Positions 9,481-18,634 of a stretch of DNA of 64,000 nucleotides are shown one piece after another. Positions within the stretch are counted from its first letter, which is position 1; each line of letters begins with the position of its first letter. The position numbers were made by a program, and so were the translations under genes. Origin of the DNA: Geomonas limicola (GTDB taxonomy: Bacteria > Desulfobacterota > Desulfuromonadia > Geobacterales > Geobacteraceae); contig NZ_BLXZ01000003.1 of assembly GCF_014193675.1 (NCBI RefSeq), positions 1 through 64,000 of the forward strand, read 5' to 3'. A model generated the notes under the pieces. The model saw only the letters and a program-made list of their open reading frames with translations, searched no databases and was not told where the DNA came from.

Positions 9481-9678
9481 TAAGTTGCTGCTGGTGCCGG
9501 GAATTCGCGTGCGGGTCTGGGTGAGCACTACGGCGTGGAAAGATGGCTTCAAATGAGTCGATGGGGGAGATTGCGGACCTTGAAAAACGGAATGGCTGAG
9601 GCTCTTGTAAAACGAAAGCAGGCGGTCGGGTGCTCGCCCTCCGCCTGCAGTGATGCAGTTGATATGGCGGTGCAGGAA

Positions 9679-10323
9679 TCAGAGCAGGATGATATTGACG
9701 GGAGTACACCAGCGACCGGCCCGGCCGTCCTCGTGGTACCGTCCCCGTACATAGATCCTCTTGGTCGGTTCCCCTCCCCTGATCTCAGCGCGTGACTTGT
9801 TGAAGGTTCCGTCGCCGATACCCTTCCAAGAATCCTCGACGTCGGGGGTTTCCGTACACTGGAGCTCTACCACGGCTCCGTTTTTCGCCTTTTTTACCAC
9901 GATCGTATAGCCACCGGAGACATTCTCGAGGTGTTTGAGTGACAACTCGGGGACCAGGTCCAAGAGGTTCACCTTCACCTTGATACTGTGCTGGGTTTTG
10001 AAGTCGTAGCCGGCGTTGTGAAGGATGCTGGCGTCGTTTCGGTACTCCGAAACCCTGACGACGTGGTCGGCGTTAAAATCGAGTGCCTGCACCACCTGGG
10101 GCACCAACCGGTCCAGCTCAGCGTTGTTACCGCTGTTTCGTGCGTTTTCCAGATTTACGGCATACTCCCTGAGCCGCGTCGACGGCGACACGTACTCCGA
10201 TAACGGACCTTGAAACGCTACATGTCCTTCTGCCTTCTCGGCAAAGTGGTTGACGCTGAAAATGAGATCGTTCACCCCTTGGTCGTGATAGCTACGCTCG
10301 AATGGATCTTTGTTATGTGGCAT
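9679..10323 (-). CDS. Hypothetical protein
   Basis: 214 residues, soluble, without signal peptide or membrane segment. The N-terminal half is helical (RLREYAVNLENARNSGNNAE), the C-terminal half looks beta-rich, with NVSGGYTIVVKKAKNGAVVE and a WKGIGDGTF segment, ending in YVRGRYHEDGRAGRWCTPVN, reminiscent of proteins that carry a fibronectin-like or purine-NTP-wrapper type C-terminus. I do not recognise the family. Codon use is like the neighbouring genes and ribosome site GGAGGGGAGG lies upstream of ATG 10323. No operon partner. Confidence 0.7.
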   Translation of the reverse strand: MPHNKDPFERSYHDQGVNDLIFSVNHFAEKAEGHVAFQGPLSEYVSPSTRLREYAVNLENARNSGNNAELDRLVPQVVQALDFNADHVVRVSEYRNDASILHNAGYDFKTQHSIKVKVNLLDLVPELSLKHLENVSGGYTIVVKKAKNGAVVELQCTETPDVEDSWKGIGDGTFNKSRAEIRGGEPTKRIYVRGRYHEDGRAGRWCTPVNIILL

Positions 10324-10449
10324 CCTCCCCTCCCTGAACCCTGTCGTTTAATGCATTGGCAAATCTTAACAATACTGCAGCAGCTGTCAAATACACGAAG
10401 AGTGAACGGTGCAGGACGTTACGACAGTGGAAGGACGGATGAGAAAGGA

Positions 10450-10484
10450 GAAGGGGACCGGCGCTCTGCGCGCTGGTCCCCTTC
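10450..10484 (-). terminator. Hairpin downstream of rlmB
   Basis: Stem GAAGGGGACC / GGTCCCCTTC with an inner GCGC pairing, 28 bases past the rlmB stop. T run is weak, so efficiency is uncertain. Confidence 0.6.
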
Positions 10485-10512
10485 GTTTGGAACGTGAATC
10501 TGAGAGCTTCGC

Positions 10513-11265
10513 TTACCGCTTGGAGCCGTAGAGCCGCTGACGCACAACTTCGAAGAGCAGGATACCGCCGGCGACGGAGGCGTTGAGAGAATTGACGCCT
10601 CCCTGCATCGGGATGGAAACAACCTCGTCGCACCCCTTGCGCACCAGGGGCCGGATGCCGCCCCCCTCCCCTCCTATGACAAGGGCAACGGGGCCGGTCA
10701 GGTTCTGCTGGTAGAGGTTGTGACGCGCGGAACCGTCGGCTCCGTAGATCCAGAAGCCGGCTCCCTTCAGATCTTCCAGTGCCTTGGCAATGTTGACGAC
10801 CTGTGCCACGGCAACGGTCTCGGTGGCGCCGGCGGAGGCTTTTTCGGCTGAGGGAGTAACGCCGGCTGCTCGGTCCTTTGGGATCACCACGGCGTGTGCG
10901 CCGGCGCAGGCGGCGCTGCGGATCAGGGCACCCAGGTTGTGGGGATCCTGCACGCTGTCGAGGACCAGGATGAGCCCCTCGTTGTTCCCCTTGAGCGAAT
11001 CCAGCACGTCGTCGAAGTCGGCGTAGGGGAACGGCTCGGCCTTTACGGCGATCCCCTGGTGGTGCTCGGTGCCACAGAGACGGTTCAAGTCGCCCTTCTC
11101 CCGCTGGCGCACCGGTACCTGGCGCTCGGCGGCGAGCTTCAGGACCTTCTCGAGACGCTTGTCGGCACTGGAGCCGGCGAGGAAGAGTTCGAAGATCTGC
11201 CGTGAGCCGCGCAGGGCCTCCATAACCGGATTGAGACCGTAGATGATTTCTTCTTTATGGTTCAT
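10513..11265 (-). CDS. rlmB: 23S rRNA (guanosine-2'-O)-methyltransferase RlmB
   Basis: 250 residues, a normal SpoU/TrmH length. The N-terminal substrate-binding domain (YGLNPVMEALR, residues 9-19) is followed by the SPOUT knot: motif 1 LDSVQDPHNLGALIRSA (about 103-119), motif 2 VIGGEGGGIRPLVR (about 195-208), motif 3 SIPMQGGVNSLNASVA (about 217-232). Known members methylate G2251 of 23S rRNA with SAM. It stands upstream of nothing on its strand before its hairpin, and pyrF lies behind it, separated by a long inverted repeat, so cotranscription is uncertain. Confidence 0.95.
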   Translation of the reverse strand: MNHKEEIIYGLNPVMEALRGSRQIFELFLAGSSADKRLEKVLKLAAERQVPVRQREKGDLNRLCGTEHHQGIAVKAEPFPYADFDDVLDSLKGNNEGLILVLDSVQDPHNLGALIRSAACAGAHAVVIPKDRAAGVTPSAEKASAGATETVAVAQVVNIAKALEDLKGAGFWIYGADGSARHNLYQQNLTGPVALVIGGEGGGIRPLVRKGCDEVVSIPMQGGVNSLNASVAGGILLFEVVRQRLYGSKR

Positions 11266-11279
11266 AAAAATCCTAACGT

Positions 11280-11383
11280 AAAACCGGCACGCGTATCATA
11301 CGGAAACCATTACAAAACAGCCGAATTGAACGCTCTTATCTGCTGTTTTGCCCTGGTTTCCGTCACATCCGCGTGCCGGTTTT
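11280..11383. repeat. Long intergenic inverted repeat (42-nt arms)
   Basis: Arms 11280-11321 and 11342-11383 share AAAACCGGCACGCG, then CGGAAACCA, then AAAACAGC, with only seven- and four-base variable gaps. It would form one long hairpin between rlmB and pyrF. Related copies at 12137, 13999 and 31814. Confidence 0.8.
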
Positions 11384-11392
11384 GATTGTGGG

Positions 11393-12118
11393 TTACCCCG
11401 CGACGATCTCGTCGACGATGAGCTTGGCGGCTTCGGCCGGGTTTTCGGCGTCGCCGATGGGGCGGCCGATCACCAGGTAACTGGCTCCTGCCTTGACGGC
11501 ATCGGCCGGGGTCATGATGCGCTTTTGATCGTTGGCCGCCGCAAAGCTCGGGCGTACACCGGGAGTGACGATGAGGAAGTCGTCACCGCAGGCCTCGCGG
11601 ATCAGGCCGACTTCCTGCGGCGAGGCAACGACGCCGTCCACGCCGGCCTGCTTGGCGAGTTTTGCCAAACGCACCACCATATCCGGCACGCTGTGGTTAA
11701 TGCCGATGGCGCGCAGGGTCTCCTCGTTGGAGGAGGTGAGCACGGTGATGGCGAGAACCTTGGGACGCGGGGTGCAGCCGCCGCTGAACTGCTTGTCCAG
11801 TGCTTCCATGGTGGTGGACATCATTTCGAGTCCGCCGAGGGCATGCAGGTCGACGAGCTGTACGCCGAGGTTCGCGGCTTCCAGCACCGCCTTCGACACG
11901 GTGTTCGGGATGTCGTGGTACTTGAGGTCGAGGAAGACCTCGCCGCCAAACTTCTGGATCATGCGCACCGCAGCAGGGCCGCAGGCGGTGTAGAGCTGCT
12001 TGCCGATCTTGAACATCCCGACGTGCTCGGAAAGGGTCTCGGCCCAGAACTGGACGTCGGTGAACTCGCTGACGTCCATGGCGAAAATGATCTTCTTGAT
12101 AGCTTCTTCTCTGGTCAT
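11393..12118 (-). CDS. pyrF: Orotidine 5'-phosphate decarboxylase
   Basis: 241 residues, (beta/alpha)8 barrel. Substrate aspartate in IFAMDV (residue 15), catalytic DLKYHDIPNT (Asp64, Lys66, Asp69), phosphate site VTPGVRPSF and the C-terminal ASYLVIGRPI loop. It makes UMP from OMP in the last step of pyrimidine synthesis. Ribosome site is weak; ATG 12118 aligns with the family N-terminus. It sits between two long inverted repeats, so it may be its own unit. Confidence 0.97.
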   Translation of the reverse strand: MTREEAIKKIIFAMDVSEFTDVQFWAETLSEHVGMFKIGKQLYTACGPAAVRMIQKFGGEVFLDLKYHDIPNTVSKAVLEAANLGVQLVDLHALGGLEMMSTTMEALDKQFSGGCTPRPKVLAITVLTSSNEETLRAIGINHSVPDMVVRLAKLAKQAGVDGVVASPQEVGLIREACGDDFLIVTPGVRPSFAAANDQKRIMTPADAVKAGASYLVIGRPIGDAENPAEAAKLIVDEIVAG

Positions 12119-12136
12119 GGTGAATCCTTTATTTTT

Positions 12137-12230
12137 GCCACGGAGGTACTGAGATAACGGAGAAAACTAAAGGCTTTTGGAGTTATCCCTCAAGTCTTTT
12201 GCCGTCTCGTGTGCTCCAGGTTTCCGTGGC
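12137..12230. repeat. Intergenic inverted repeat copy 2
   Basis: Left arm GCCACGGAGGTACTGAGATA, right arm reverse complement GCCACGGAAACCTGGAGCAC; between pyrF and proS. Arms are less similar than in the copy at 11280, and closest to the copy at 31814. Confidence 0.6.
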
Positions 12231-12240
12231 TATTTCAGTT

Positions 12241-13962
12241 TTATACCGTAAGCGCAGCCTTCACGGTTGCCTTCACCTTTTCGAGGGCCTCGGCGATGGG
12301 GATGATCTCCACCTCGCCGGTCTTGCGGTCTTTCAGCTCGACCTTCCCGTCGACCAGGTTCTTGGCACCCACCACGATGCGCAGCGGGATACCGATCAGG
12401 TCGGCGTCCTTGAACTTGAAGCCCGGCCGCTCGTCACGGTCGTCGATCAAGACCTCGATGCCGGCCTGGAGCAGGTCCTGGTAGATCTTCTCGGCGGCCT
12501 CTTTCACCTCGTCTTCCTTGGCGGAGAGCGCCGAGACGATGACCTGGAACGGCGCAATGGGGATCGGGAAGATGATGCCGTTCTCGTCGTGGTTCTGCTC
12601 GATGCAGGCGGCCACGGTGCGGCCGATGCCGATGCCGTAGCACCCCATGAAGATGATCTGCTCCTTGCCGTCAGCATCGAGGAAGCTCGCGTTCAAGGCC
12701 TTGGAGTACTTGGTCCCCAGCTTGAAGACGTGGCCGACCTCGATGCCGCGCCAGATCTCCAGCTTGCCCGAGTCGCAGCGCGGGCAGGGATCGCCAGCAA
12801 TGACGTTGCGGATGTCGACGAAGCCCTCGACCTTCACGTCGCGCTCCAGGTTCACGTTCTTGAGGTGCGCGTCCTTCTCGTTGGCGCCCACCACGAAGTT
12901 GTGCATCCCCTTGAGCGAGAGGTCGGCCACCACCTTCACCTTGCCCGGCAGATTCACCGGACCGGCGTAACCGGTGGGGGCGCCGGTCACCTTGAAGACC
13001 ACCTCGTCGGTGGCCATTTCCAGCTCGGTGCACCCCAGGTGGTTCTTCAGCTTGATCTCGTTCAAGTCGTAGTCGCCACGCAGGAGCGCCACGACCGGCT
13101 CGGTGTCGGCCATGAGCACCAGGGTCTTCACCACTTGGGTGGTCGCAACGCTCAGGAAGTTGGCGATCTCCTCCACGCTCTTCTGCCCCGGGGTGACCAC
13201 CTTCTCCAGGGGACGCGGGTCGGCGTGGTCGGCGCTTGCCGCCAGGCGGGTCTGGGCCTTCTCCATGTTGGCCGCGTACTCGCAGGCCGAGCAGGAAACG
13301 ATGGCGTCCTCGCCGGAGTCGGCAAGCACCATGAACTCGTGGGAGTAGTTGCCGCCAATGGTGCCGGTATCGGCCTCGACCGCGCGGAACCTAAGGCCGC
13401 AACGTTCGAAAATGCGGCGGTAGGCCTGGTACATCTTCTGGTAGGAGACGTCGGCCCCGGCCTCGTTGACATCGAAGGAGTAGGCGTCCTTCATGATGAA
13501 CTCGCGGCCGCGCATAAGTCCGAAGCGCGGGCGGATCTCGTCGCGGAACTTGCCTTGGATCTGGTACAGGTTGAGCGGCATCTGGCGGTAGCTGCGGATC
13601 TCCTTGCGAACCAGGTCGGTGATCACCTCTTCGTGGGTGGGGCCCATGCAGAACTCGGCGTCCTTACGGTCCTTGAACCGGAGAAGTTCCTTGCCATAGA
13701 ACTCCCAGCGGCCGGACTCCTTCCAGAGTTCTGCCGGCTGTACCGCGGGCATCAGCATCTCGATGGCGCCCGCCCTGTTCATCTCCTCCCGGACGATCTG
13801 TTCCACCTTGCGGATGGAACGCAGCCCCAGCGGCAGGTAGTTGTAGATGCCGGCGGCGAGCTTACGGATCATGCCGGCACGCAGCATGAGCTTGTGGGAG
13901 ATGACCTCGGCGTCGGAGGGTGTCTCCTTGACGGTCGGGATGAAGTACTGGGAGTAGCGCAT
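12241..13962 (-). CDS. proS: Prolyl-tRNA synthetase (bacterial type)
   Basis: 573 residues from ATG 13962 ([20 protein letters not shown]); a 17-codon longer frame upstream lies in a repeat and is not conserved. Class II motifs: motif 1 around [20 protein letters not shown], motif 2 [20 protein letters not shown], motif 3 [13 protein letters not shown]. An editing INS domain of YbaK type lies between motifs 2 and 3 (about residues 225-385), typical for the bacterial form that clears Ala-tRNA-Pro. C-terminal anticodon domain ends [17 protein letters not shown]. Confidence 0.97.
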   Translation of the reverse strand: MRYSQYFIPTVKETPSDAEVISHKLMLRAGMIRKLAAGIYNYLPLGLRSIRKVEQIVREEMNRAGAIEMLMPAVQPAELWKESGRWEFYGKELLRFKDRKDAEFCMGPTHEEVITDLVRKEIRSYRQMPLNLYQIQGKFRDEIRPRFGLMRGREFIMKDAYSFDVNEAGADVSYQKMYQAYRRIFERCGLRFRAVEADTGTIGGNYSHEFMVLADSGEDAIVSCSACEYAANMEKAQTRLAASADHADPRPLEKVVTPGQKSVEEIANFLSVATTQVVKTLVLMADTEPVVALLRGDYDLNEIKLKNHLGCTELEMATDEVVFKVTGAPTGYAGPVNLPGKVKVVADLSLKGMHNFVVGANEKDAHLKNVNLERDVKVEGFVDIRNVIAGDPCPRCDSGKLEIWRGIEVGHVFKLGTKYSKALNASFLDADGKEQIIFMGCYGIGIGRTVAACIEQNHDENGIIFPIPIAPFQVIVSALSAKEDEVKEAAEKIYQDLLQAGIEVLIDDRDERPGFKFKDADLIGIPLRIVVGAKNLVDGKVELKDRKTGEVEIIPIAEALEKVKATVKAALTV

Positions 13963-13998
13963 GGTGATTAAACCTCTCGAAGTTAAAGTCAAAAGCGG

Positions 13999-14116
13999 GG
14001 ACGCGGATGACACGGAAACCAGAGCAAAAAAGCAGGTACGTCAACACCAGGAATTCAGCTTTTGGTTTTTCGTATTATCCGTCTGCTTTGCCTTGGTTTC
14101 CGTAAAATCCGTGTAC
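13999..14116. repeat. Intergenic inverted repeat copy 3
   Basis: Left arm GACGCGGATGACACGGAAAC, right arm reverse complement TACACGGATTTTACGGAAAC, both continuing with CAAGGCAAA-type sequence. Shares the ACGGAAACCA core with the copy at 11280. Between proS and ispG. Confidence 0.75.
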
Positions 14117-14122
14117 CAAGGG

Positions 14123-15184
14123 TTAGTTTTTTTCGGTAGCAGCCTTTTGCACTTCCTCGACCAGGGCGTCGGCGAGCTCCGCCGCCGGGACCTTGCGCAC
14201 GATCTCGCCGTGCTTGAAGAGGAGCCCCTCCCCCTTGCCGCCGGCGATGCCGAAGTCGGCTTCGCGGGCCTCGCCCGGACCGTTCACGGCACACCCCATG
14301 ACGGCAACGGTAAACTTGGCGTCGAGGTCGGCCAGACGCCGTTCGACTTCCTCGGCTACCGGAATGAGATCGATCTGGCAACGGCCACAGGTAGGACAGG
14401 AGACGAAGTTGATGCCGCGGCTCCTCAGCCCCAAGGCTTTGAGGATGTCATAGGCGACCCGCACCTCGTCGACCGGATCGCCGGTCAGGGAGACGCGCAT
14501 GGTATCGCCGATCCCCTGGTGCAGCAGGATGCCCAGGCCGACGGAGGACTTGACGGCCCCGGTGAGGGTGGTGCCTGCTTCGGTCACGCCGATGTGCAGG
14601 GGGTAGTCGATGGCTTCGGAAAGCAGGCGGTAGGCTTCGAGGGTGCGCACCACGTCGGACACCTTGATGGATACCTTGATTTCCTGGTAACCCAGGTCCT
14701 CGAGGATGCGCACGTGACCGAGCGCCGACTCGACCATGGCTTCCGGCGTCGGGTGGCCGTACTTGACCAGGAGCTCCTTCTCGAGCGAGCCACCGTTCAC
14801 ACCGATGCGGATCGGGATGCTCCGCTCGCTGGCCGCCTTGACAACCTCGGCGACTTTCCAGCGCTCCCCGATGTTGCCGGGGTTGAGCCTGAGACCGTCC
14901 ACCCCCGACTCGAGAGCCTTAAGAGCGAGCTTGTAGTCGAAGTGGATGTCCGCGATGAGCGGCAGGGCGGTCTGAGCCTTGATGGCAGCCAGTGCCTCGG
15001 CGGCCTCGGCATCGGGAACCGCGCAGCGTACGATCTCGCAACCGGCAATGGCCAGACGGCTGATCTGATCGACGGTCGCAGCGACGTCGCGAGTATCGGT
15101 GGAACACATGGACTGGACGACGACAGGAGCACCGCCGCCGATCAGCACGTTGCCTACTTTTATCTGCCTGGTTAATTTTCTCAT
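14123..15184 (-). CDS. ispG: 4-hydroxy-3-methylbut-2-en-1-yl diphosphate synthase IspG
   Basis: 353 residues. N-terminal TIM barrel ([40 protein letters not shown]) and C-terminal Fe-S domain with CPTCGRC (Cys263, Cys266) and the third cysteine in [10 protein letters not shown]. It reduces MEcPP to HMBPP in the non-mevalonate isoprenoid route, using a [4Fe-4S] cluster. Length matches the short bacterial form without the insert of plant enzymes. Divergent from rlmD. Confidence 0.97.
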   Translation of the reverse strand: MRKLTRQIKVGNVLIGGGAPVVVQSMCSTDTRDVAATVDQISRLAIAGCEIVRCAVPDAEAAEALAAIKAQTALPLIADIHFDYKLALKALESGVDGLRLNPGNIGERWKVAEVVKAASERSIPIRIGVNGGSLEKELLVKYGHPTPEAMVESALGHVRILEDLGYQEIKVSIKVSDVVRTLEAYRLLSEAIDYPLHIGVTEAGTTLTGAVKSSVGLGILLHQGIGDTMRVSLTGDPVDEVRVAYDILKALGLRSRGINFVSCPTCGRCQIDLIPVAEEVERRLADLDAKFTVAVMGCAVNGPGEAREADFGIAGGKGEGLLFKHGEIVRKVPAAELADALVEEVQKAATEKN

Positions 15185-15277
15185 AGCGGGACATAGTAGC
15201 TAAATCAGTCCCGAAAAGCAAGAATCATCACCCTTTTGCCCGGGCTGACAGAAACGGTCCAACCGGCAATTCGTCTA

Positions 15278-15306
15278 TTGACAGGAGTCGGGTTTCCATC
15301 TAAGTA
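15278..15306 (+). promoter_or_regulatory. Candidate sigma-70 promoter of rlmD
   Basis: TTGACA (15278-15283), 17-base spacer, TAAGTA (15301-15306). The -10 box is weak. If used, transcription would begin at or next to the ATG at 15313. Confidence 0.4.
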
Positions 15307-15312
15307 AGAAGG

Positions 15313-17214
15313 ATGAAAAATAAAAGCATTTCCTCAAAAGTAGATCCTGCACAACGCCCCAGAAAGAGAAAGGACGCCGAGTTCAAACCTTTCTGGCAAT
15401 CGGACGAGCCTAAACAATCCCCTGTAAAAGCCAAGTCGGAGAAGGCGCGCCCCAGTGCGCCGCAGGCTCCGGCCAAGGGTAAACCTGCCGTGCCCGCTTC
15501 GGATGCCGCACCGGCAGCACGTTCGGCAGCGTCTACCGAGAGAGTCCCCAAGCGGGATGCGTCCCAGCGCCCGGCGAAAAACGGGCCGAAGCCCACACGG
15601 CCGGAAAGAACGGCACGGCCGGCAGCCCCGGCTGACGCCGGCCGGGAGACAACCTTCAAGAAGGCCGCGACACCACATACAGCGACACCTCAGGGTGAAG
15701 CACGGCAGCAAGGTTCGAAAGCACCTGCGAGAAGCTCGGCACCGGAGCAGAAGCAGGGTCGCCCGAAACGCAACGACAGCCCCAGCCACTTCATCGAGCC
15801 GGCTCCCCAGCACGGCCTGCACAAGCCTCGCCATCCGCACGGGGCCGAGCAGCTCGGCAAGCTGCACTCCGGGAAGATCATCGAGGTTTCCATCGCCTCG
15901 ACCAGCAACGACGGCTTCGGCGTGGCGCAGTACGAGGGGAGCCGCGTACTGGTGGCGGGTGGGATCCCGGGAGAGCAGTTGCTGGTGAAGATCACCTATG
16001 TCGGGCGCCGGGAATCCTTCGGCAACATCATGAGGTGCGTCAAAAGCTCTCCCGAGCGGGAGACCGCGCCGGCCTGCCAGATGGGGAAGTGCTGCGACAG
16101 CTGCGGGCTGATGCAGTTGCGCTACCCGGCACAACTTTCCTGGAAGAAGGACCTGGTGACCCGCGAACTGCGCGCCTACCAGTCGCTTGCCGAGGTGAAG
16201 ATCCACGACACCATCGGATCGCCCAAAGAACTCAACTATCGCAATTCCGCGAAGCTCGTGGTGGCCGGCAAGCACTCGGATCCGGTGATCGGCATCTACC
16301 GGCGCAACACGCACGACGTCCTTGAGATCGCCGACTGCCCGCTGCACCACCCGCTGATCAACAAGGTGGTTAAAGTGGTGAAGGCCGGGATCAAGAAGGG
16401 GAAGGTTCCCATCTACAACCCGAAGAGCGAGATGGGGCTCTTGCGCTACCTGGTGGTGCGCGTCGCCGAACCCAGCGACAAGGTGATGGTAGTTTTCGTC
16501 ACCAGCGAGCAAGGGTACAACGAAATGCACCACCTGGCGAAGCACGTTCAGCAGGCGATCCCCGAGGTCGTGGTGGTGGCGCAAAATATCAACAACTCGA
16601 CCGGCAACGTGATCTTCGGCCAGAAGGAGCGCTTCATCACCAAGGCACAGACGCTCTACGCCAAGCTGGGAAACAAGACCTTCTCGCTGTCGCCGCACTC
16701 CTTCTTCCAGGTGAACAGTGGGGCCGCGCAGATCATCTACGAGAAGGTGCGCGAATTCGCGAAGCTCACCGGCACTGAGCGGGTGCTCGATGTCTACTGC
16801 GGTATCGGCGGGATCTCCTTGTTCCTTGCCGACAAGGCCGACGAGGTGGTCGGGATCGAGTTTGTGGATAGTGCCGTCGCGGACGCCATGCAGAATGCAG
16901 CCCTCAACGGCATCGATAACTGCGACTTCGAGGCGGGGGATGCGGCGAAGATCATCGAAGAGATCGGCCACGAGGGTGGCGCACACCTCATCGTGCTGAA
17001 TCCGCCGCGCAAGGGGTGTGAGGAGAAGGTGCTCAAAAGCGTGGCGGGGATCAAGCCGCAGCGCATCATCTACGTCTCCTGCTCTCCGGAAACCCTGGCG
17101 CGCGACCTGGACATCCTGTCGCGCCTGGGATACCGGACCCTCGAGGTACAGCCGGTAGACATGTTCCCGCAAACCGTGCATGTGGAGGACGTCGCACTAC
17201 TGGAAAGGATCTAA
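15313..17214 (+). CDS. rlmD: 23S rRNA (uracil-C5)-methyltransferase, RlmD/RumA type, with long N-terminal extension
   Basis: 633 residues. Residues about 1-180 are Ala/Pro/Lys/Arg-rich and low complexity. Then come a TRAM-like domain (HSGKIIEVSIASTSNDGFGV), Fe-S cysteines CQMGKCCDSCG (about 255-265), the SAM fold (VLDVYCGIGGISLF, about 494-507), LNPPRKGC and the nucleophile in YVSCSPETLARD (Cys590). Known relatives methylate U1939 or U747 in 23S rRNA; which one is not decidable here. The core is normal in length, so the extension is extra. AAGAAGG directly abuts the ATG, an unusual spacing. cca follows 19 bases later. Confidence 0.9.
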   Translation: MKNKSISSKVDPAQRPRKRKDAEFKPFWQSDEPKQSPVKAKSEKARPSAPQAPAKGKPAVPASDAAPAARSAASTERVPKRDASQRPAKNGPKPTRPERTARPAAPADAGRETTFKKAATPHTATPQGEARQQGSKAPARSSAPEQKQGRPKRNDSPSHFIEPAPQHGLHKPRHPHGAEQLGKLHSGKIIEVSIASTSNDGFGVAQYEGSRVLVAGGIPGEQLLVKITYVGRRESFGNIMRCVKSSPERETAPACQMGKCCDSCGLMQLRYPAQLSWKKDLVTRELRAYQSLAEVKIHDTIGSPKELNYRNSAKLVVAGKHSDPVIGIYRRNTHDVLEIADCPLHHPLINKVVKVVKAGIKKGKVPIYNPKSEMGLLRYLVVRVAEPSDKVMVVFVTSEQGYNEMHHLAKHVQQAIPEVVVVAQNINNSTGNVIFGQKERFITKAQTLYAKLGNKTFSLSPHSFFQVNSGAAQIIYEKVREFAKLTGTERVLDVYCGIGGISLFLADKADEVVGIEFVDSAVADAMQNAALNGIDNCDFEAGDAAKIIEEIGHEGGAHLIVLNPPRKGCEEKVLKSVAGIKPQRIIYVSCSPETLARDLDILSRLGYRTLEVQPVDMFPQTVHVEDVALLERI

Positions 17215-17233
17215 CCAGGGTTTTGAGGTTGCC

Positions 17234-18421
17234 ATGGACGCCATAATCCACCAGCTCAAAACCCTCTTCCCCCCTCACCTGCACTCCCACCTTTTCCTGG
17301 TGGGGGGCATGGTGCGGGACATCCTGCTTGGCATCCCCTGCCAGGACGTGGATCTCACCGCCGCCGTCCCCGCCGAAGAACTTACCGCACTGGGCTTTCG
17401 CCTGGTGGAATCGAAAAGCACCCCGAACATCTACTTCCGTTATTTTCACGATCTGGGCAAGGTGGAGATCACCTGGCTCCCTTCTCTTACCGCCCAGGAC
17501 GATGACTTGGTGAAGCGCGACTTTACGGTAAACGCCCTGGCCATGCCCCTGGACGGTTCTCTGTACGACCCTCTGGGGGGACGTGCCGACCTGGAACACC
17601 GGGTGCTGCGCACCTGTTCCCCGACAAGCCTCGCTGACGACCCGCTGCGCATCTTCCGCGCCCTGCGCTTTGAGTGCGAGGGGTGGCGCCTCGACGCAGC
17701 GGCGGAAGAGACCATTCGGGGCCGGGACTGGGGGGGCGACCTGGAGTTCATTCCGATCGAACGTTTCAGCCAGGAGATGTTGAAGGCACTGGCGAAGCCG
17801 GATCCCAGCCGCTTCTTCCGCAGGATGGTAGAGCTCAAGGTCGGCAGGAACCTGCTTCCCGAGATCTTCGACATGACGAGCGTCCCAGCCGGTCCGCTGG
17901 AGCACCATCCGGAGGGGGACCTCTTCACGCACTCCTTGCAGACCCTCGAGCGGATGGCCGCACTGACCGGCGATCCCACGTCGCGCTTCTGTGCCCTCTT
18001 TCACGACCTGGGCAAGCTCGCCACGCCGCCTGAGTTTTACCCGAAACACCACGGGCACGACCGCACCGGCGCCGAGCGCGCCCTCCCCTTTTGCCGCAGG
18101 CTCAGGCTGCCGGTCGCCCTGCAGCGGGCGTTGCAGTCCGTGTGCAAACTGCACAATACTGCCAACCGCTGGCAGGAACTTCGGGACTCGACCAAGATCC
18201 AGCTGGCGCTCGACGCTCTGAAGGGGGGGACTAAGGAGATGCTTCCTCTGGTGGTGCGGGCGGATTTTGCTGAAGAGCTTTCGGGGTGGGATCAGGTGTT
18301 ACAGGTGGCGGCGATGAATTCGGCGCAGTTGGGGATCGATCCACAGGAGTTCGCGGGTGAGCCGGAGAAGCTGCAACAGGTGATCATGCAGCACAGGGTG
18401 GAAAGGCTGCGGAAAGGTTAG
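17234..18421 (+). CDS. cca: CCA tRNA nucleotidyltransferase / poly(A) polymerase family with HD domain
   Basis: 395 residues from ATG 17234 after TTTTGAGGTTGCC; the longer frame from 17180 overlaps rlmD. Nucleotidyltransferase motif LVGGMVRDILLG (about 23-34) and metal site DVDL, then RDFTVNALAM, ADDPLRIFRALRF (class II head and neck) and an HD domain with CALFHDLGK (about 254-262) and HHGHDRTGAERA. It adds or repairs the CCA end of tRNA; class II proteins in this phylum may split CCA- and A-adding work, so specificity is open. Likely cotranscribed with rlmD. Confidence 0.85.
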   Translation: MDAIIHQLKTLFPPHLHSHLFLVGGMVRDILLGIPCQDVDLTAAVPAEELTALGFRLVESKSTPNIYFRYFHDLGKVEITWLPSLTAQDDDLVKRDFTVNALAMPLDGSLYDPLGGRADLEHRVLRTCSPTSLADDPLRIFRALRFECEGWRLDAAAEETIRGRDWGGDLEFIPIERFSQEMLKALAKPDPSRFFRRMVELKVGRNLLPEIFDMTSVPAGPLEHHPEGDLFTHSLQTLERMAALTGDPTSRFCALFHDLGKLATPPEFYPKHHGHDRTGAERALPFCRRLRLPVALQRALQSVCKLHNTANRWQELRDSTKIQLALDALKGGTKEMLPLVVRADFAEELSGWDQVLQVAAMNSAQLGIDPQEFAGEPEKLQQVIMQHRVERLRKG

Positions 18422-18526
18422 TTGTACAGGATCAGTCGGCTATCGCAGATATGGCGCCCCCTCTCCCAGAGGCCAAGAGGTCGAACCCGAAGTACCAGTC
18501 CCCCCCAGTCCCTGCCTTCCCGCTAG

Positions 18527-18634
18527 CCCCTAATTCCTAATTCCTAATTCCTAATTCCAAATCCCTAATCCCTAGTCCCTAGCCCCTTGCCCCTTGCCTC
18601 TCCCCCCTTGCCTCTCCCCCCTGCCTCTTCCGCT
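18527..18634 (-). repeat. Telomere-like heptamer/G-tract repeat
   Basis: Plus strand has CCTAATT four times in a row, drifting through CCCTAAT and CCCTAGT to CCCCTTG and CCTCTCC units. On the minus strand this is a series of GGG and GGGG tracts separated by three to four bases (for example GGGGCAAGGGGCTAGGGACT), a clear G-quadruplex-type pattern. It overlaps the last codons of the HD-GYP gene. Confidence 0.85.
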
